A stretch of DNA of 5,664 bases from Mariprofundaceae bacterium (lineage in GTDB: Bacteria; Pseudomonadota; Zetaproteobacteria; Mariprofundales; Mariprofundaceae), in assembly GCA_030950835.1 (NCBI GenBank), contig JAUZQU010000103.1, positions 1 to 5,664 on the forward strand. The letters run 5' to 3'. This document shows, in pieces, positions 1-5,664 of the stretch; position 1 is the stretch's first letter; each line of letters begins with the position of its first letter. The translations under genes were made by a program, and so were the position numbers. The notes under the pieces were generated by a model. It made no database searches. It saw nothing but the letters and a program-made list of their open reading frames with translations, and was not told the origin of the DNA.

Positions 1-2256
1 TTAAATCCACTTTGTACGATTCGTTATTCAGCAACGCACAAAGACAAACATAATCGACTCTACAAACTGGATTCGATTGATGCTTATGAGCAGAAGCTGG
101 TGAAGCAGATTGAAGTGGCATCTATTCAGGTTCAGGACGGACATAATAAGGCATATATCAAGTTGCTTTCCGTAGATATTAAAACGCATACAGCTAAGAT
201 TGAAATGGATGCAGTGCAGGGCGGGCAGGTAAAACGTATCACTAAGAAAGTGAAGAGCGGAACTGACCTTTTAGATCTGTCTGGCGGAAGAGACATCTAT
301 GATGGTTACGTTATCAGTGATGTTTATTGTGAACCTGGAAGTGAATACATTGATTTTACCAGTATGCCCGATGAGATTCGATTAAATCAGGTTGTTGGTG
401 GTGTGGATGAAAACCAATACAAGCGTTTGCAGATTCGCAAAACGATTGAAGAGCACCTTGAGAAAGAGCTAAGGCTTAGGCCCAAGGGGTTGAAGGTTTT
501 AAGCCTTTTCTTTATCGACAAGGTGGCAAACTACCGCAGCTATGATGAAGATGGAAATCCTCAAAAGGGAAAATATGCCCAAATGTTTGAAGAGGAATAT
601 GCCGCACTGATTAAAAAGCCAAAATATCACGCTTTGTTTGAGGGTGTTGACCTCGAATCATTGCCTGAAGAAGTTCACAACGGTTATTTTGCTATTGATA
701 AAGGGAAAGATTCTAAAGGTGCAAGCCGCCTAAAAGAATCTTCTGGTGATGGTAAAACCAAGGCTGATGGCAGTGCATACAGTTTGATTATGAAGGACAA
801 AGAGAAGCTTCTTAGCTTTGAATCCAAACTAAAATTCATCTTTTCTCACTCAGCTTTGAAAGAGGGGTGGGATAATCCCAATGTATTTCAGATTTGTACC
901 CTCAATGAAACATCATCTGTGATGAAAAAGAGGCAGGAAATTGGTCGTGGCTTACGCATTGCAGTGAATCAGGAAGGGGAACGGGTTTATGGTTTTGATG
1001 TGAACACACTAACCGTGATGGCGAATGAGTCTTATGAAGACTTTGTTAAACAACTACAGAAAGAAATTGAAGCCGATGAAGGCATTCGTTTTGGTGTGGT
1101 TGAGCAGCATATGTTTGCCAATATCGTTGTTGCGAATGACAGCCATCAGGATGAATATCTTGGGGCTGATGCATCGGAAGAAATTTATCACCACCTTTAT
1201 GAACAAGGCTATATTGATAACATAGGCAAGGTAGATGATAGCTTGAAAGCGGACTTGAAAGCGAATCAGGTTAACCTTCCTGAAGAGCATGTGGAACATG
1301 CCGCTCAGATTGTTGCTGTACTGAAAAAAGTGGCTGGCAATCTTAATATAAAAGATGCTGGAAAGCGTGAAAATGTTAACCTGAACAAGAGCGTTTATCT
1401 TGGTGAAGAGTTCAAGGCACTTTGGGAGCGTATTAAATATAAAACCACGTTCCGAGTGGATTTTAATGTTCAAGACCTGATTGATAAGTGTGCCAAGGAA
1501 ATTAATGAAAACCTTGTTGTTGGTAAGACACGCTTCGTTTATGAAAAAGATAAGGTGCAGGTGCTTCGTGGTGGTTTAGAAGGCGTGGGTTCTAAAAAGA
1601 ATGCCTATATATATGACGTTAAAGATTTTAGCCTTCCAGATGTGGTGAGTCACCTTCAAGATGAAACAAACTTAACTCGCAGAACCATTGTTGATATTCT
1701 TATCAAGAGTGACCAGCTACAAAAGTTTAAAAGCAATCCTCAAAAGTATATTGATGAAGTTGCAGCCATCATCAAACGCCAGATGCGTCACTTTATTGTA
1801 GATGGTATTAAGTATGAAAAAATTGGCGATGAACACTTCTATGCTCAAGAGCTTTTTGAAGAGAGTGAGCTAACAGGCTATTTCAGCAAAAATATGCTCA
1901 AAGCTGAAAAGTCAGTTTATGAGCAGGTTATTTATGATTCGGATGTGGAGCAAGCATTTGCTAAAAGCTTCGAGAGCAGTGATGATGTGAAGGTCTATGC
2001 CAAATTGCCATCATGGTTTAAGATAGATACCCCTCTAGGTAGCTACAATCCTGATTGGGCTGTCTTGGTGCAATGTGATGGTGCTGATAAGCTTTACTTC
2101 GTTGTAGAAACCAAAGGTAGCTTATTCTCGGATGCTCTTCGCCCAACCGAGAAAGCCAAGATAGATTGTGGCAAAGAGCACTTCAAGGCTATTGGTGAGG
2201 ATGTTGGGTTTACCGTAGCTAATAAGTTTGATACGTTTATGGGTGAGGTTCTTTGA
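1..2256 (+). CDS. res: Type III restriction endonuclease Res subunit, 5'-truncated by window edge
   Basis: This is the motor and nuclease subunit of a type III restriction-modification system. Such subunits act with a Mod methyltransferase, use ATP to signal between recognition sites, and cut unmodified DNA. The frame is open from base 1, giving 751 visible codons, so a GTG at 100 is internal and not the start. Numbering from base 1, residues 8-12 (RYSAT) are helicase motif III. Residues 281-293 (FSHSALKEGWDNP) and 312-319 (QEIGRGLR) are motifs V and VI of a superfamily 2 helicase. The C-terminal PD-(D/E)xK nuclease site is seen as NPDW (D685) followed by ETKG (E703, K705). Complete family members are about 950-1000 residues, so roughly the first 200-250, with Walker A and the DEAH-type box, lie upstream, where mod is also expected. 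No frameshift or internal stop is seen. The stop overlaps the cbiF start by one base. Hand-counted sample lines suggest lower GC than the cobalamin genes. Confidence 0.95.
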   Translation, partial: LNPLCTIRYSATHKDKHNRLYKLDSIDAYEQKLVKQIEVASIQVQDGHNKAYIKLLSVDIKTHTAKIEMDAVQGGQVKRITKKVKSGTDLLDLSGGRDIYDGYVISDVYCEPGSEYIDFTSMPDEIRLNQVVGGVDENQYKRLQIRKTIEEHLEKELRLRPKGLKVLSLFFIDKVANYRSYDEDGNPQKGKYAQMFEEEYAALIKKPKYHALFEGVDLESLPEEVHNGYFAIDKGKDSKGASRLKESSGDGKTKADGSAYSLIMKDKEKLLSFESKLKFIFSHSALKEGWDNPNVFQICTLNETSSVMKKRQEIGRGLRIAVNQEGERVYGFDVNTLTVMANESYEDFVKQLQKEIEADEGIRFGVVEQHMFANIVVANDSHQDEYLGADASEEIYHHLYEQGYIDNIGKVDDSLKADLKANQVNLPEEHVEHAAQIVAVLKKVAGNLNIKDAGKRENVNLNKSVYLGEEFKALWERIKYKTTFRVDFNVQDLIDKCAKEINENLVVGKTRFVYEKDKVQVLRGGLEGVGSKKNAYIYDVKDFSLPDVVSHLQDETNLTRRTIVDILIKSDQLQKFKSNPQKYIDEVAAIIKRQMRHFIVDGIKYEKIGDEHFYAQELFEESELTGYFSKNMLKAEKSVYEQVIYDSDVEQAFAKSFESSDDVKVYAKLPSWFKIDTPLGSYNPDWAVLVQCDGADKLYFVVETKGSLFSDALRPTEKAKIDCGKEHFKAIGEDVGFTVANKFDTFMGEVL
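2245..2248 (+). promoter_or_regulatory. Ribosome binding site for cbiF inside the end of res
   Basis: GAGG lies seven bases before the ATG at 2256, ideal Shine-Dalgarno spacing. It supports the ATG over the in-frame TTG at 2253, which would add only one residue. The site sits in the last codons of res, so cbiF translation is probably coupled to termination of res. Confidence 0.7.
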
Positions 2257-3038
2257 TGGGTAAAGTTTGGTTTGTGGGTGCAGGGCCTGGTGATCCTGAG
2301 CTGATTACGGTCAAAGGGCAGCGGCTGTTGCGTGAGGCAGGGGCTGTGCTTTATGCCGGCTCGCTGGTCTCTGAGGCTTGTACGCTTTGGGCTGGTGAAG
2401 GCTGTGACATTGCCGATTCTAAAGGTATGACTTTAGCAGATATTACAGGCTGGTTGATTGAAAAAGCAGCCAAACATGAAACGGTGATTCGTTTGCAGAC
2501 GGGTGACCCTGGTTTGTATGGTGCTTTGATTGAAATGCTGCAACCTTTGGATGTTGCGGGTATTGAATCCGAAGTGGTGGCGGGTGTGTCATCGGCGTTT
2601 GCCTCGATGGCGGCAGCTTCTGAGAGCATGACCTTGCCAGAAGTGACGCAAACGGTGATTTTAACCCGTGTTGAAGGGCGTACACCTATGCCAGAGGGTG
2701 AAAGCTTGCGCGAACTGGCGAAGCATAAAACCACGATATGTATGTTTTTATCCATTACCTTGCTAAACAAAGTCCGCGAAGAATTGTTGGCTGCGGGTTG
2801 GCATGATGATGATAAGATGTTGGTGGTACAAAAGGCTTCATGGCCGGGTGAAGAGAAGATTGTGCATGGCACGATTGCAACCATGCGTGAAAAATGCAGG
2901 GAAGAGAAAATCAATGCTCAGGCTATGATTGTAGTGAGCCCAACTTTGGGTGCGCGAAATTGGCAAGTGTTGAAGAAATCAAAACTATATGATGCGAGTT
3001 TTACGCATCGCTTTCGTAAGGCTGAGAAAAAAATATAA
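2256..3038 (+). CDS. cbiF: Cobalt-precorrin-4 / precorrin-4 C11-methyltransferase (CbiF/CobM)
   Basis: This cytoplasmic SAM-dependent methyltransferase adds a methyl group at C-11 of (cobalt-)precorrin-4 during corrin ring synthesis. At 260 residues it has the usual family length and is a single tetrapyrrole methylase domain. Visible family motifs are the N-terminal VGAGPGDPELITVKG (7-21), YAGSLVS (33-39), the SAM-site segment RLQTGDPGLYGA (79-90), VVAGVSSAFA (107-116), LTRVEGRTPMP (136-146) and the C-terminal KLYDASFTHRFR (243-254). The LTRVEGRTPMP segment and the LYD...FTHRFR tail separate it from CobA, CbiL and CbiH. I chose ATG 2256 because GAGG is seven bases upstream and the protein then begins MGKVWFVGAG, as in relatives. 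The start overlaps the res stop (TGATG). Because cbiX and cbiD are present I prefer CbiF, acting on the cobalt-loaded substrate, over aerobic CobM; sequence alone does not settle this. The stop codon borders the palindromic repeat. Confidence 0.95.
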   Translation: MGKVWFVGAGPGDPELITVKGQRLLREAGAVLYAGSLVSEACTLWAGEGCDIADSKGMTLADITGWLIEKAAKHETVIRLQTGDPGLYGALIEMLQPLDVAGIESEVVAGVSSAFASMAAASESMTLPEVTQTVILTRVEGRTPMPEGESLRELAKHKTTICMFLSITLLNKVREELLAAGWHDDDKMLVVQKASWPGEEKIVHGTIATMREKCREEKINAQAMIVVSPTLGARNWQVLKKSKLYDASFTHRFRKAEKKI

Positions 3039-3189
3039 ACTACAAAGTCAGAGAGGTACAGAGAAAACGTAAGGTATAGTCATTCAAGGATGAAAGTGTT
3101 TTTTTACGCGTCATAACTGAGCGTGACCGTAATCATACATATTTGAACGATGATATTGTACGCCTCTGTGTCTTGATTCCTTTGTGGTT
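3038..3189 (+). repeat. Imperfect palindromic (MITE-like) intergenic element with CACAAAG/CTCTGTG ends
   Basis: The gap between cbiF and cbiX is almost filled by one long imperfect inverted repeat. The outer arms, 3038-3063 and 3164-3189, align without gaps over 26 bases with 18 matches. The matches concentrate at the tips (AACTACAAAG against AACCACAAAG) and at ACAGAG on the inner side. A second pair, 3068-3087 and 3143-3162, matches at 14 of 20 positions, and three of the six mismatches would be G-U pairs in RNA. A third pair forms the central hairpin. No open reading frame of useful size lies inside. The end motif resembles the ACCACAAAG...ACACAGAGG repeats that, from memory, recur in intergenic regions of many bacteria. 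The base shared with the cbiF stop codon suggests insertion just at the gene end. I see no clear target-site duplication. It could instead be a regulatory RNA structure native to the operon. Confidence 0.7.
3104..3132 (+). other. Central hairpin of the palindromic element
   Basis: TTACG (3104-3108) pairs with CGTAA (3128-3132) and GTCA (3110-3113) pairs with TGAC (3124-3127). This gives nine base pairs with one bulged C (3109) and a ten-base loop. A run of seven T (3099-3105) lies at its 5' side, not after it, so it does not have the form of an intrinsic terminator for the operon. It is best read as the tip of the long palindrome; a role in mRNA processing or stability is possible but only inferred. 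Confidence 0.45.
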
Positions 3190-3207
3190 AAAAAGTGTGG
3201 TGAAAAA

Positions 3208-4050
3208 ATGAACGAGACAATTTTATTGGTGGGTCATGGCTCACGCGAACCAAGTGGCAATGATGAAATCGAGGCTTTTGCTCAGGAATGGCGCAAGCGT
3301 AAACCCAAGGCTCGCATTGAAGTCTGCTTTATTGAGTTTGCCGATGTCACACTTGATGCAGGCATGGATTTAGCGGCTAAAGATTCAACACGGGTGATTG
3401 TGGTGCCTTTGATTTTAGGTGCGGCAGCGCATGTGAAGATGGAAATTCCTCACCATATTGCTGATGCACGCAAGCGTCATCCCAAGGTCGAATTTATCAT
3501 GGCCAAACATTTGGGAGCCACGGATAAAGTGCTTAAAGCATTGAAATCAGAGCTGAGCAAAGCCATGTTAGGCTTGGATGCTCCCGATGCCAAAAATACG
3601 GGTGTGGTCTTGTTGGCGCGTGGCTCTTCGGACAAGGTTGCCAATGGCGAAATCGCTAAAATGGCGCGTTGGTTGTTTGAAGAGACTGGGCATGAGATGG
3701 TCGATTTGGCATTTACAGGTATTACTTTTCCCAAGGTTGAGACAGTGGTGCAGCGGCAGGTTGCTTGTGGTATGAAGCAAGTGGTTGTTTTACCCTATTA
3801 TTTGTTTACGGGTGTGTTGATTGAGCGCATTGCGCGTCAAGTTGCGCGTTTAAGCCAGCAATATCCGACGACATCCTTTGGTTTAGCTAAATATATTGGC
3901 TTTGATGATGCGATTTATACGCTTTTGGACGAACGTGTGTCCGAAGCTATTGGTGAAGGCGTGGATGAACCAAAAATGCTTGAATGCGATGGCTGTAAAT
4001 ACCGTGATTTTGCCGAAGAGCATGGTTTTGGTCATCACCACCATGATTGA
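3208..4050 (+). CDS. cbiX: Sirohydrochlorin cobaltochelatase, long CbiX form
   Basis: CbiX inserts Co2+ into sirohydrochlorin without ATP, the committing step of early-cobalt B12 synthesis. The 280-residue protein has two tandem class II chelatase domains. The N-terminal domain carries LLVGHGS (H10) and GAAAHVKMEIPHH (H75, H82, H83), the likely metal-binding histidines. The second domain has the degenerate counterparts VVLLARGSSD (R138 where His would be) and VVLPYYLFTGVL (192-204), as is usual in long CbiX proteins, so catalysis should rest in the first. The tail has MLECDGCKYR (C260, C263), comparable to the MxCxxC iron-sulphur motif described for Bacillus megaterium CbiX, and ends GHHHHD (H276-H279), a short metal-binding tail. 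I chose ATG 3208, which gives MNETILLVGHGS; an in-frame GTG at 3184 lies within the repeat and would add eight residues unlike the family. The ribosome site is weak (GGTGA, 3199-3203, four bases away). cbiC follows after nine bases. Confidence 0.94.
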   Translation: MNETILLVGHGSREPSGNDEIEAFAQEWRKRKPKARIEVCFIEFADVTLDAGMDLAAKDSTRVIVVPLILGAAAHVKMEIPHHIADARKRHPKVEFIMAKHLGATDKVLKALKSELSKAMLGLDAPDAKNTGVVLLARGSSDKVANGEIAKMARWLFEETGHEMVDLAFTGITFPKVETVVQRQVACGMKQVVVLPYYLFTGVLIERIARQVARLSQQYPTTSFGLAKYIGFDDAIYTLLDERVSEAIGEGVDEPKMLECDGCKYRDFAEEHGFGHHHHD

Positions 4051-4053
4051 GGA
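4049..4053 (+). promoter_or_regulatory. Ribosome binding site for cbiC overlapping the cbiX stop
   Basis: GAGGA shares its first two bases with the cbiX TGA stop and lies six bases before the ATG at 4060. This fixes the cbiC start and suggests that ribosomes ending cbiX can re-initiate on cbiC. Confidence 0.7.
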
Positions 4054-4059
4054 CATCAC

Positions 4060-4728
4060 ATGAAGCAAAATATTGTTACCGAACAAATGACCAAAGCAGG
4101 GCAGGCGATTGAACATTCATCGTTTGCCATTGTCGATGCAGAAGCTGGTGAGCGCGGCAATTATACCGAAGAACAATGGCCACTTGTACGGCGCATGATT
4201 CATGCTACGGCGGATTTTGAATTCAATGGTTTGACTGAATTTCACCCCCATGCCATGCAAGCAGGTCTTGCGGCGATTGCAGCAGGTGCATCCATTGTTG
4301 CCGATGTTGAAATGATTTGTGTGGGTTTATCCAAGCCGCGTTTATCTCATTTCTCTGTGCAAACACACCAATTTATATCCGATGAAGATGTGATTAGAGA
4401 TGCGAAGAGCGAAGGCACAACACGGGCTGTTCAAGCCATGCGCAAAGCACATGCTAAGGGTTTGTTGCATGGTGCAATTGTCGGTGTGGGCAATGCGCCT
4501 ACGGCATTGTTGGAAGTGATTCGTTTGATCAAAGATGAAGGTCTAAAACCTGCGCTGATTGTGGGTATGCCTGTGGGTTTTGTCTCTGCTGAAGAGTCCA
4601 AAGACGCTGTTGCCGAACTCACTGAAACCCCTTGGGTGATTACAAGAGGGCGCAAAGGCGGCTCAACTTTGGTGGTCTCGGCGATTCATGCCATGCTGGC
4701 TTTGGCTGAAGCTAGAGAGAAAACATGA
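4060..4728 (+). CDS. cbiC: Precorrin-8X / cobalt-precorrin-8 methylmutase (CbiC/CobH)
   Basis: This enzyme isomerises (cobalt-)precorrin-8 to (cobalt-)hydrogenobyrinate by moving the methyl group from C-11 to C-12; no cofactor is needed. The 222-residue length is normal. The catalytic histidine is H48 in VRRMIHATADFEF, matching His43 of Pseudomonas denitrificans CobH. Other family blocks are IVADVEMICVGL (79-90), the TTRAVQAM segment (120-127), VGNAPTALLEVI (143-154), PVGFVSAEESKDAV (171-184) and the phosphate/carboxylate-binding GRKGGS (197-202). The usual final NAL is AML here. ATG 4060 has a GAGGA site at six bases and gives a standard N-terminus. The gene ends in an ATGA four-base overlap with cobA, a sign of translational coupling. 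I prefer the CbiC name because cbiX and cbiD neighbours imply a cobalt-loaded substrate; the fold does not distinguish CbiC from CobH. Confidence 0.96.
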   Translation: MKQNIVTEQMTKAGQAIEHSSFAIVDAEAGERGNYTEEQWPLVRRMIHATADFEFNGLTEFHPHAMQAGLAAIAAGASIVADVEMICVGLSKPRLSHFSVQTHQFISDEDVIRDAKSEGTTRAVQAMRKAHAKGLLHGAIVGVGNAPTALLEVIRLIKDEGLKPALIVGMPVGFVSAEESKDAVAELTETPWVITRGRKGGSTLVVSAIHAMLALAEAREKT

Positions 4729-5477
4729 AGTTAGACAGCCCTTTACAAGAAGGTGAAGTAGCCCTTGTTGGCGCAGGACCTGGTGATGCGAGTTTGCTTA
4801 CTTTGGCTGCTGCCACATTGATTTCGAACTGCGATGTGATTGTGCATGATGCTTTGGTCTCCGAGGCGATTATGGCGATGGCTAACCCTGATGCTGAGCT
4901 GGTGTTTGCTGGCAAGCGCGGCGGCAAACCTTCGGCTAACCAACAAGATATTTGTGACACTTTGATTACCTTGGCGAAAGAAAAAAAACGGGTTGTCCGT
5001 CTCAAAGGTGGTGACCCTTTTGTCTTTGGACGTGGTGGTGAAGAGATTCGCGCCCTTGCGGCTGCGGATATTCCATTTCGTGTTATTCCAGGCATTACTT
5101 CAGGCATTGCCGCGCCTGCTATGGCAGGGATTCCAGTCACCGACAGAAAGGTCAATGCCTCACTTGCCTTTTTGACAGGCCATGAAGCCGAAGATAAATC
5201 GCGCATGGATTGGCAGGCCTTGGTGGCGGCATTTCCTGTGTTGGTGATTTATATGGGGACACGAAACCTGCTCAAAATTGCCCAAAACTTAGTCGATGCA
5301 GGCATGAAAGAGGCCACAGCCGTTGCCATCTTGCATGCGGTGAGCTTACCACACGAAAAACACGATTACGGCACATTAAAAGATGTGATTTCGGGTGACT
5401 TACAGGGTGTTTCACCAGCGATTGTAGTGATTGGTGATGTGGTAAATGAACGCCGTGAATGGCGGAGTATCGCTTAG
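4725..5477 (+). CDS. cobA: Uroporphyrinogen-III C-methyltransferase (SUMT)
   Basis: CobA transfers two methyl groups from SAM to C-2 and C-7 of uroporphyrinogen III, giving precorrin-2, the first dedicated intermediate of both B12 and siroheme. The protein is 250 residues, a single methylase domain without the CysG dehydrogenase/ferrochelatase half, so another enzyme must oxidise precorrin-2 before CbiX acts. Diagnostic motifs are VGAGPGD (15-21), VIVHDALVS (38-46), AGKRGGK (62-68), VRLKGGDPFVFGRGGEE (91-107), VIPGITSG (120-127), YMGTRNL (176-182) and the C-terminal IGDVV (236-240). GIPVTDR (136-141 region) has Asp where many SUMTs have THR, a tolerated-looking substitution. The ATG overlaps the cbiC stop (ATGA), with an AGAGAG ribosome site (4714-4719) five bases before it. 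Placement inside the corrin cluster suggests this copy supplies B12 rather than siroheme; a second copy elsewhere is possible. Confidence 0.95.
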   Translation: MKLDSPLQEGEVALVGAGPGDASLLTLAAATLISNCDVIVHDALVSEAIMAMANPDAELVFAGKRGGKPSANQQDICDTLITLAKEKKRVVRLKGGDPFVFGRGGEEIRALAAADIPFRVIPGITSGIAAPAMAGIPVTDRKVNASLAFLTGHEAEDKSRMDWQALVAAFPVLVIYMGTRNLLKIAQNLVDAGMKEATAVAILHAVSLPHEKHDYGTLKDVISGDLQGVSPAIVVIGDVVNERREWRSIA

Positions 5478-5478
5478 C

Positions 5479-5664
5479 ATGAAAAAGAAAGAACGTGGTA
5501 CACGAAAAGGCTTTACCACTGGTGCTAATGCAGCAGCAGCGGCACGAGCGGCGGTGATGGGTTTAATTCAGGGGCAAGTGCCTGTTGAAGTGGAGACTTT
5601 ATTACCCAATGAAAGCCGTGTGTTGTTTCAAGTATGTGATGGGCATGTGGCTAACGGCAAGGCA
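5479..5664 (+). CDS. cbiD: Cobalt-precorrin-5B C1-methyltransferase, N-terminal part (window ends inside gene)
   Basis: CbiD methylates C-1 of cobalt-precorrin-5B in the anaerobic B12 route; it is not a member of the tetrapyrrole methylase fold seen in CbiF and CobA. Only 62 codons are visible and the frame is still open at the window end; complete proteins are about 350-380 residues. Recognition rests on the N-terminal block RKGFTTGANAAAAARAA (9-25), which corresponds to the family's R-G-Y/F-T-T-G-x-C-A-x-A-A-A-K signature, followed by VEVETLLPNESRVLFQV (36-52), matching the LPNG-like strand. One oddity is Asn17 where Cys is usual. The ATG lies one base after the cobA stop. GGAG at 5464-5467 is the nearest ribosome site but is 11 bases away, rather long, so coupling to cobA may matter. 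Presence of cbiD, which the aerobic pathway lacks, is the main argument for the cobalt-early route. Confidence 0.88.
   Translation, partial: MKKKERGTRKGFTTGANAAAAARAAVMGLIQGQVPVEVETLLPNESRVLFQVCDGHVANGKA

Noticed and set aside
100..102. GTG as a start codon for the restriction protein
   Set aside because: The frame is open back to base 1 and the upstream codons encode the conserved RYSAT helicase motif, so the gene starts before the window.
1054..1473. 139-codon open frame on the - strand opposite res
   Set aside because: It overlaps the conserved Res frame and its composition (Phe/Ile/Asn-rich) is that of an antisense shadow.
3090..3116. Short leader peptide ATG...TAA of eight codons inside the repeat
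   Set aside because: The AAGG upstream directly touches the ATG, leaving no spacing for a ribosome site, and the stretch is explained by the palindrome.
3099..3132. Hairpin with a seven-T run as an intrinsic terminator
   Set aside because: The T run precedes the stem on the + strand; on the - strand it would read as A after the stem. Neither has terminator form.
4033..4047. GHHHHD end of CbiX as a cloning tag
   Set aside because: Only four histidines are present, no vector sequence follows, and the next gene begins normally nine bases after the stop; His-rich regions are native to CbiX.
4179..4185. GCCACTT resembling the cobalamin riboswitch B12 box (GCCACTG)
   Set aside because: It lies inside cbiC coding sequence with one mismatch, and no surrounding riboswitch stems are evident.
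4712..5206. 164-codon open frame on the - strand opposite cobA
   Set aside because: It is antisense to a fully conserved methyltransferase, has low-complexity Ala/Ser-rich translation and no recognisable family.

Overview
The window joins two unrelated functional blocks, all read on the + strand. Positions 1-2256 are the 3' three quarters of a type III restriction endonuclease (Res) gene. Positions 2256-5664 are a cobalamin (vitamin B12) corrin-ring cluster in the order cbiF/cobM, cbiX, cbiC/cobH, cobA, cbiD, the last cut off by the window edge. Together with the 152-bp repeat, these genes account for nearly every base. No tRNA, rRNA, CRISPR array, transposase gene or cobalamin riboswitch is visible.

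The organism is probably a Gram-negative bacterium, most likely a proteobacterium of moderate GC content. This rests on protein style, tight operon packing and GAGG-type ribosome binding sites; the genus cannot be fixed from the window. CbiX together with CbiD points to the early-cobalt-insertion ('anaerobic') route. I therefore read the CobM-like and CobH-like enzymes as acting on cobalt-precorrins.

Within the pathway, CobA methylates uroporphyrinogen III twice to give precorrin-2, the branch point shared with siroheme. After oxidation to sirohydrochlorin by an enzyme not in this window, CbiX inserts cobalt. CbiF then methylates C-11, CbiD methylates C-1, and CbiC moves the C-11 methyl to C-12 to give cobyrinate. 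The partners CbiL, CbiH, CbiG, CbiE/T, CbiJ and CbiA are not in the window and would be expected nearby, most likely downstream of cbiD.

The genes are packed as one transcription unit. res and cbiF overlap by one base (TGATG), cbiX and cbiC are 9 bases apart, cbiC and cobA overlap by four (ATGA), and cobA and cbiD are one base apart. The only real gap (3039-3207) is nearly filled by an imperfect palindrome of about 152 bp whose ends carry CACAAAG/CTCTGTG-type motifs. It looks like a non-coding miniature inverted-repeat element inserted at the cbiF stop codon.

I found no convincing undescribed multi-gene system. The two points most worth a second look are the palindromic element inside the operon and the fusion of a restriction gene to the cobalamin genes through a translationally coupled junction.
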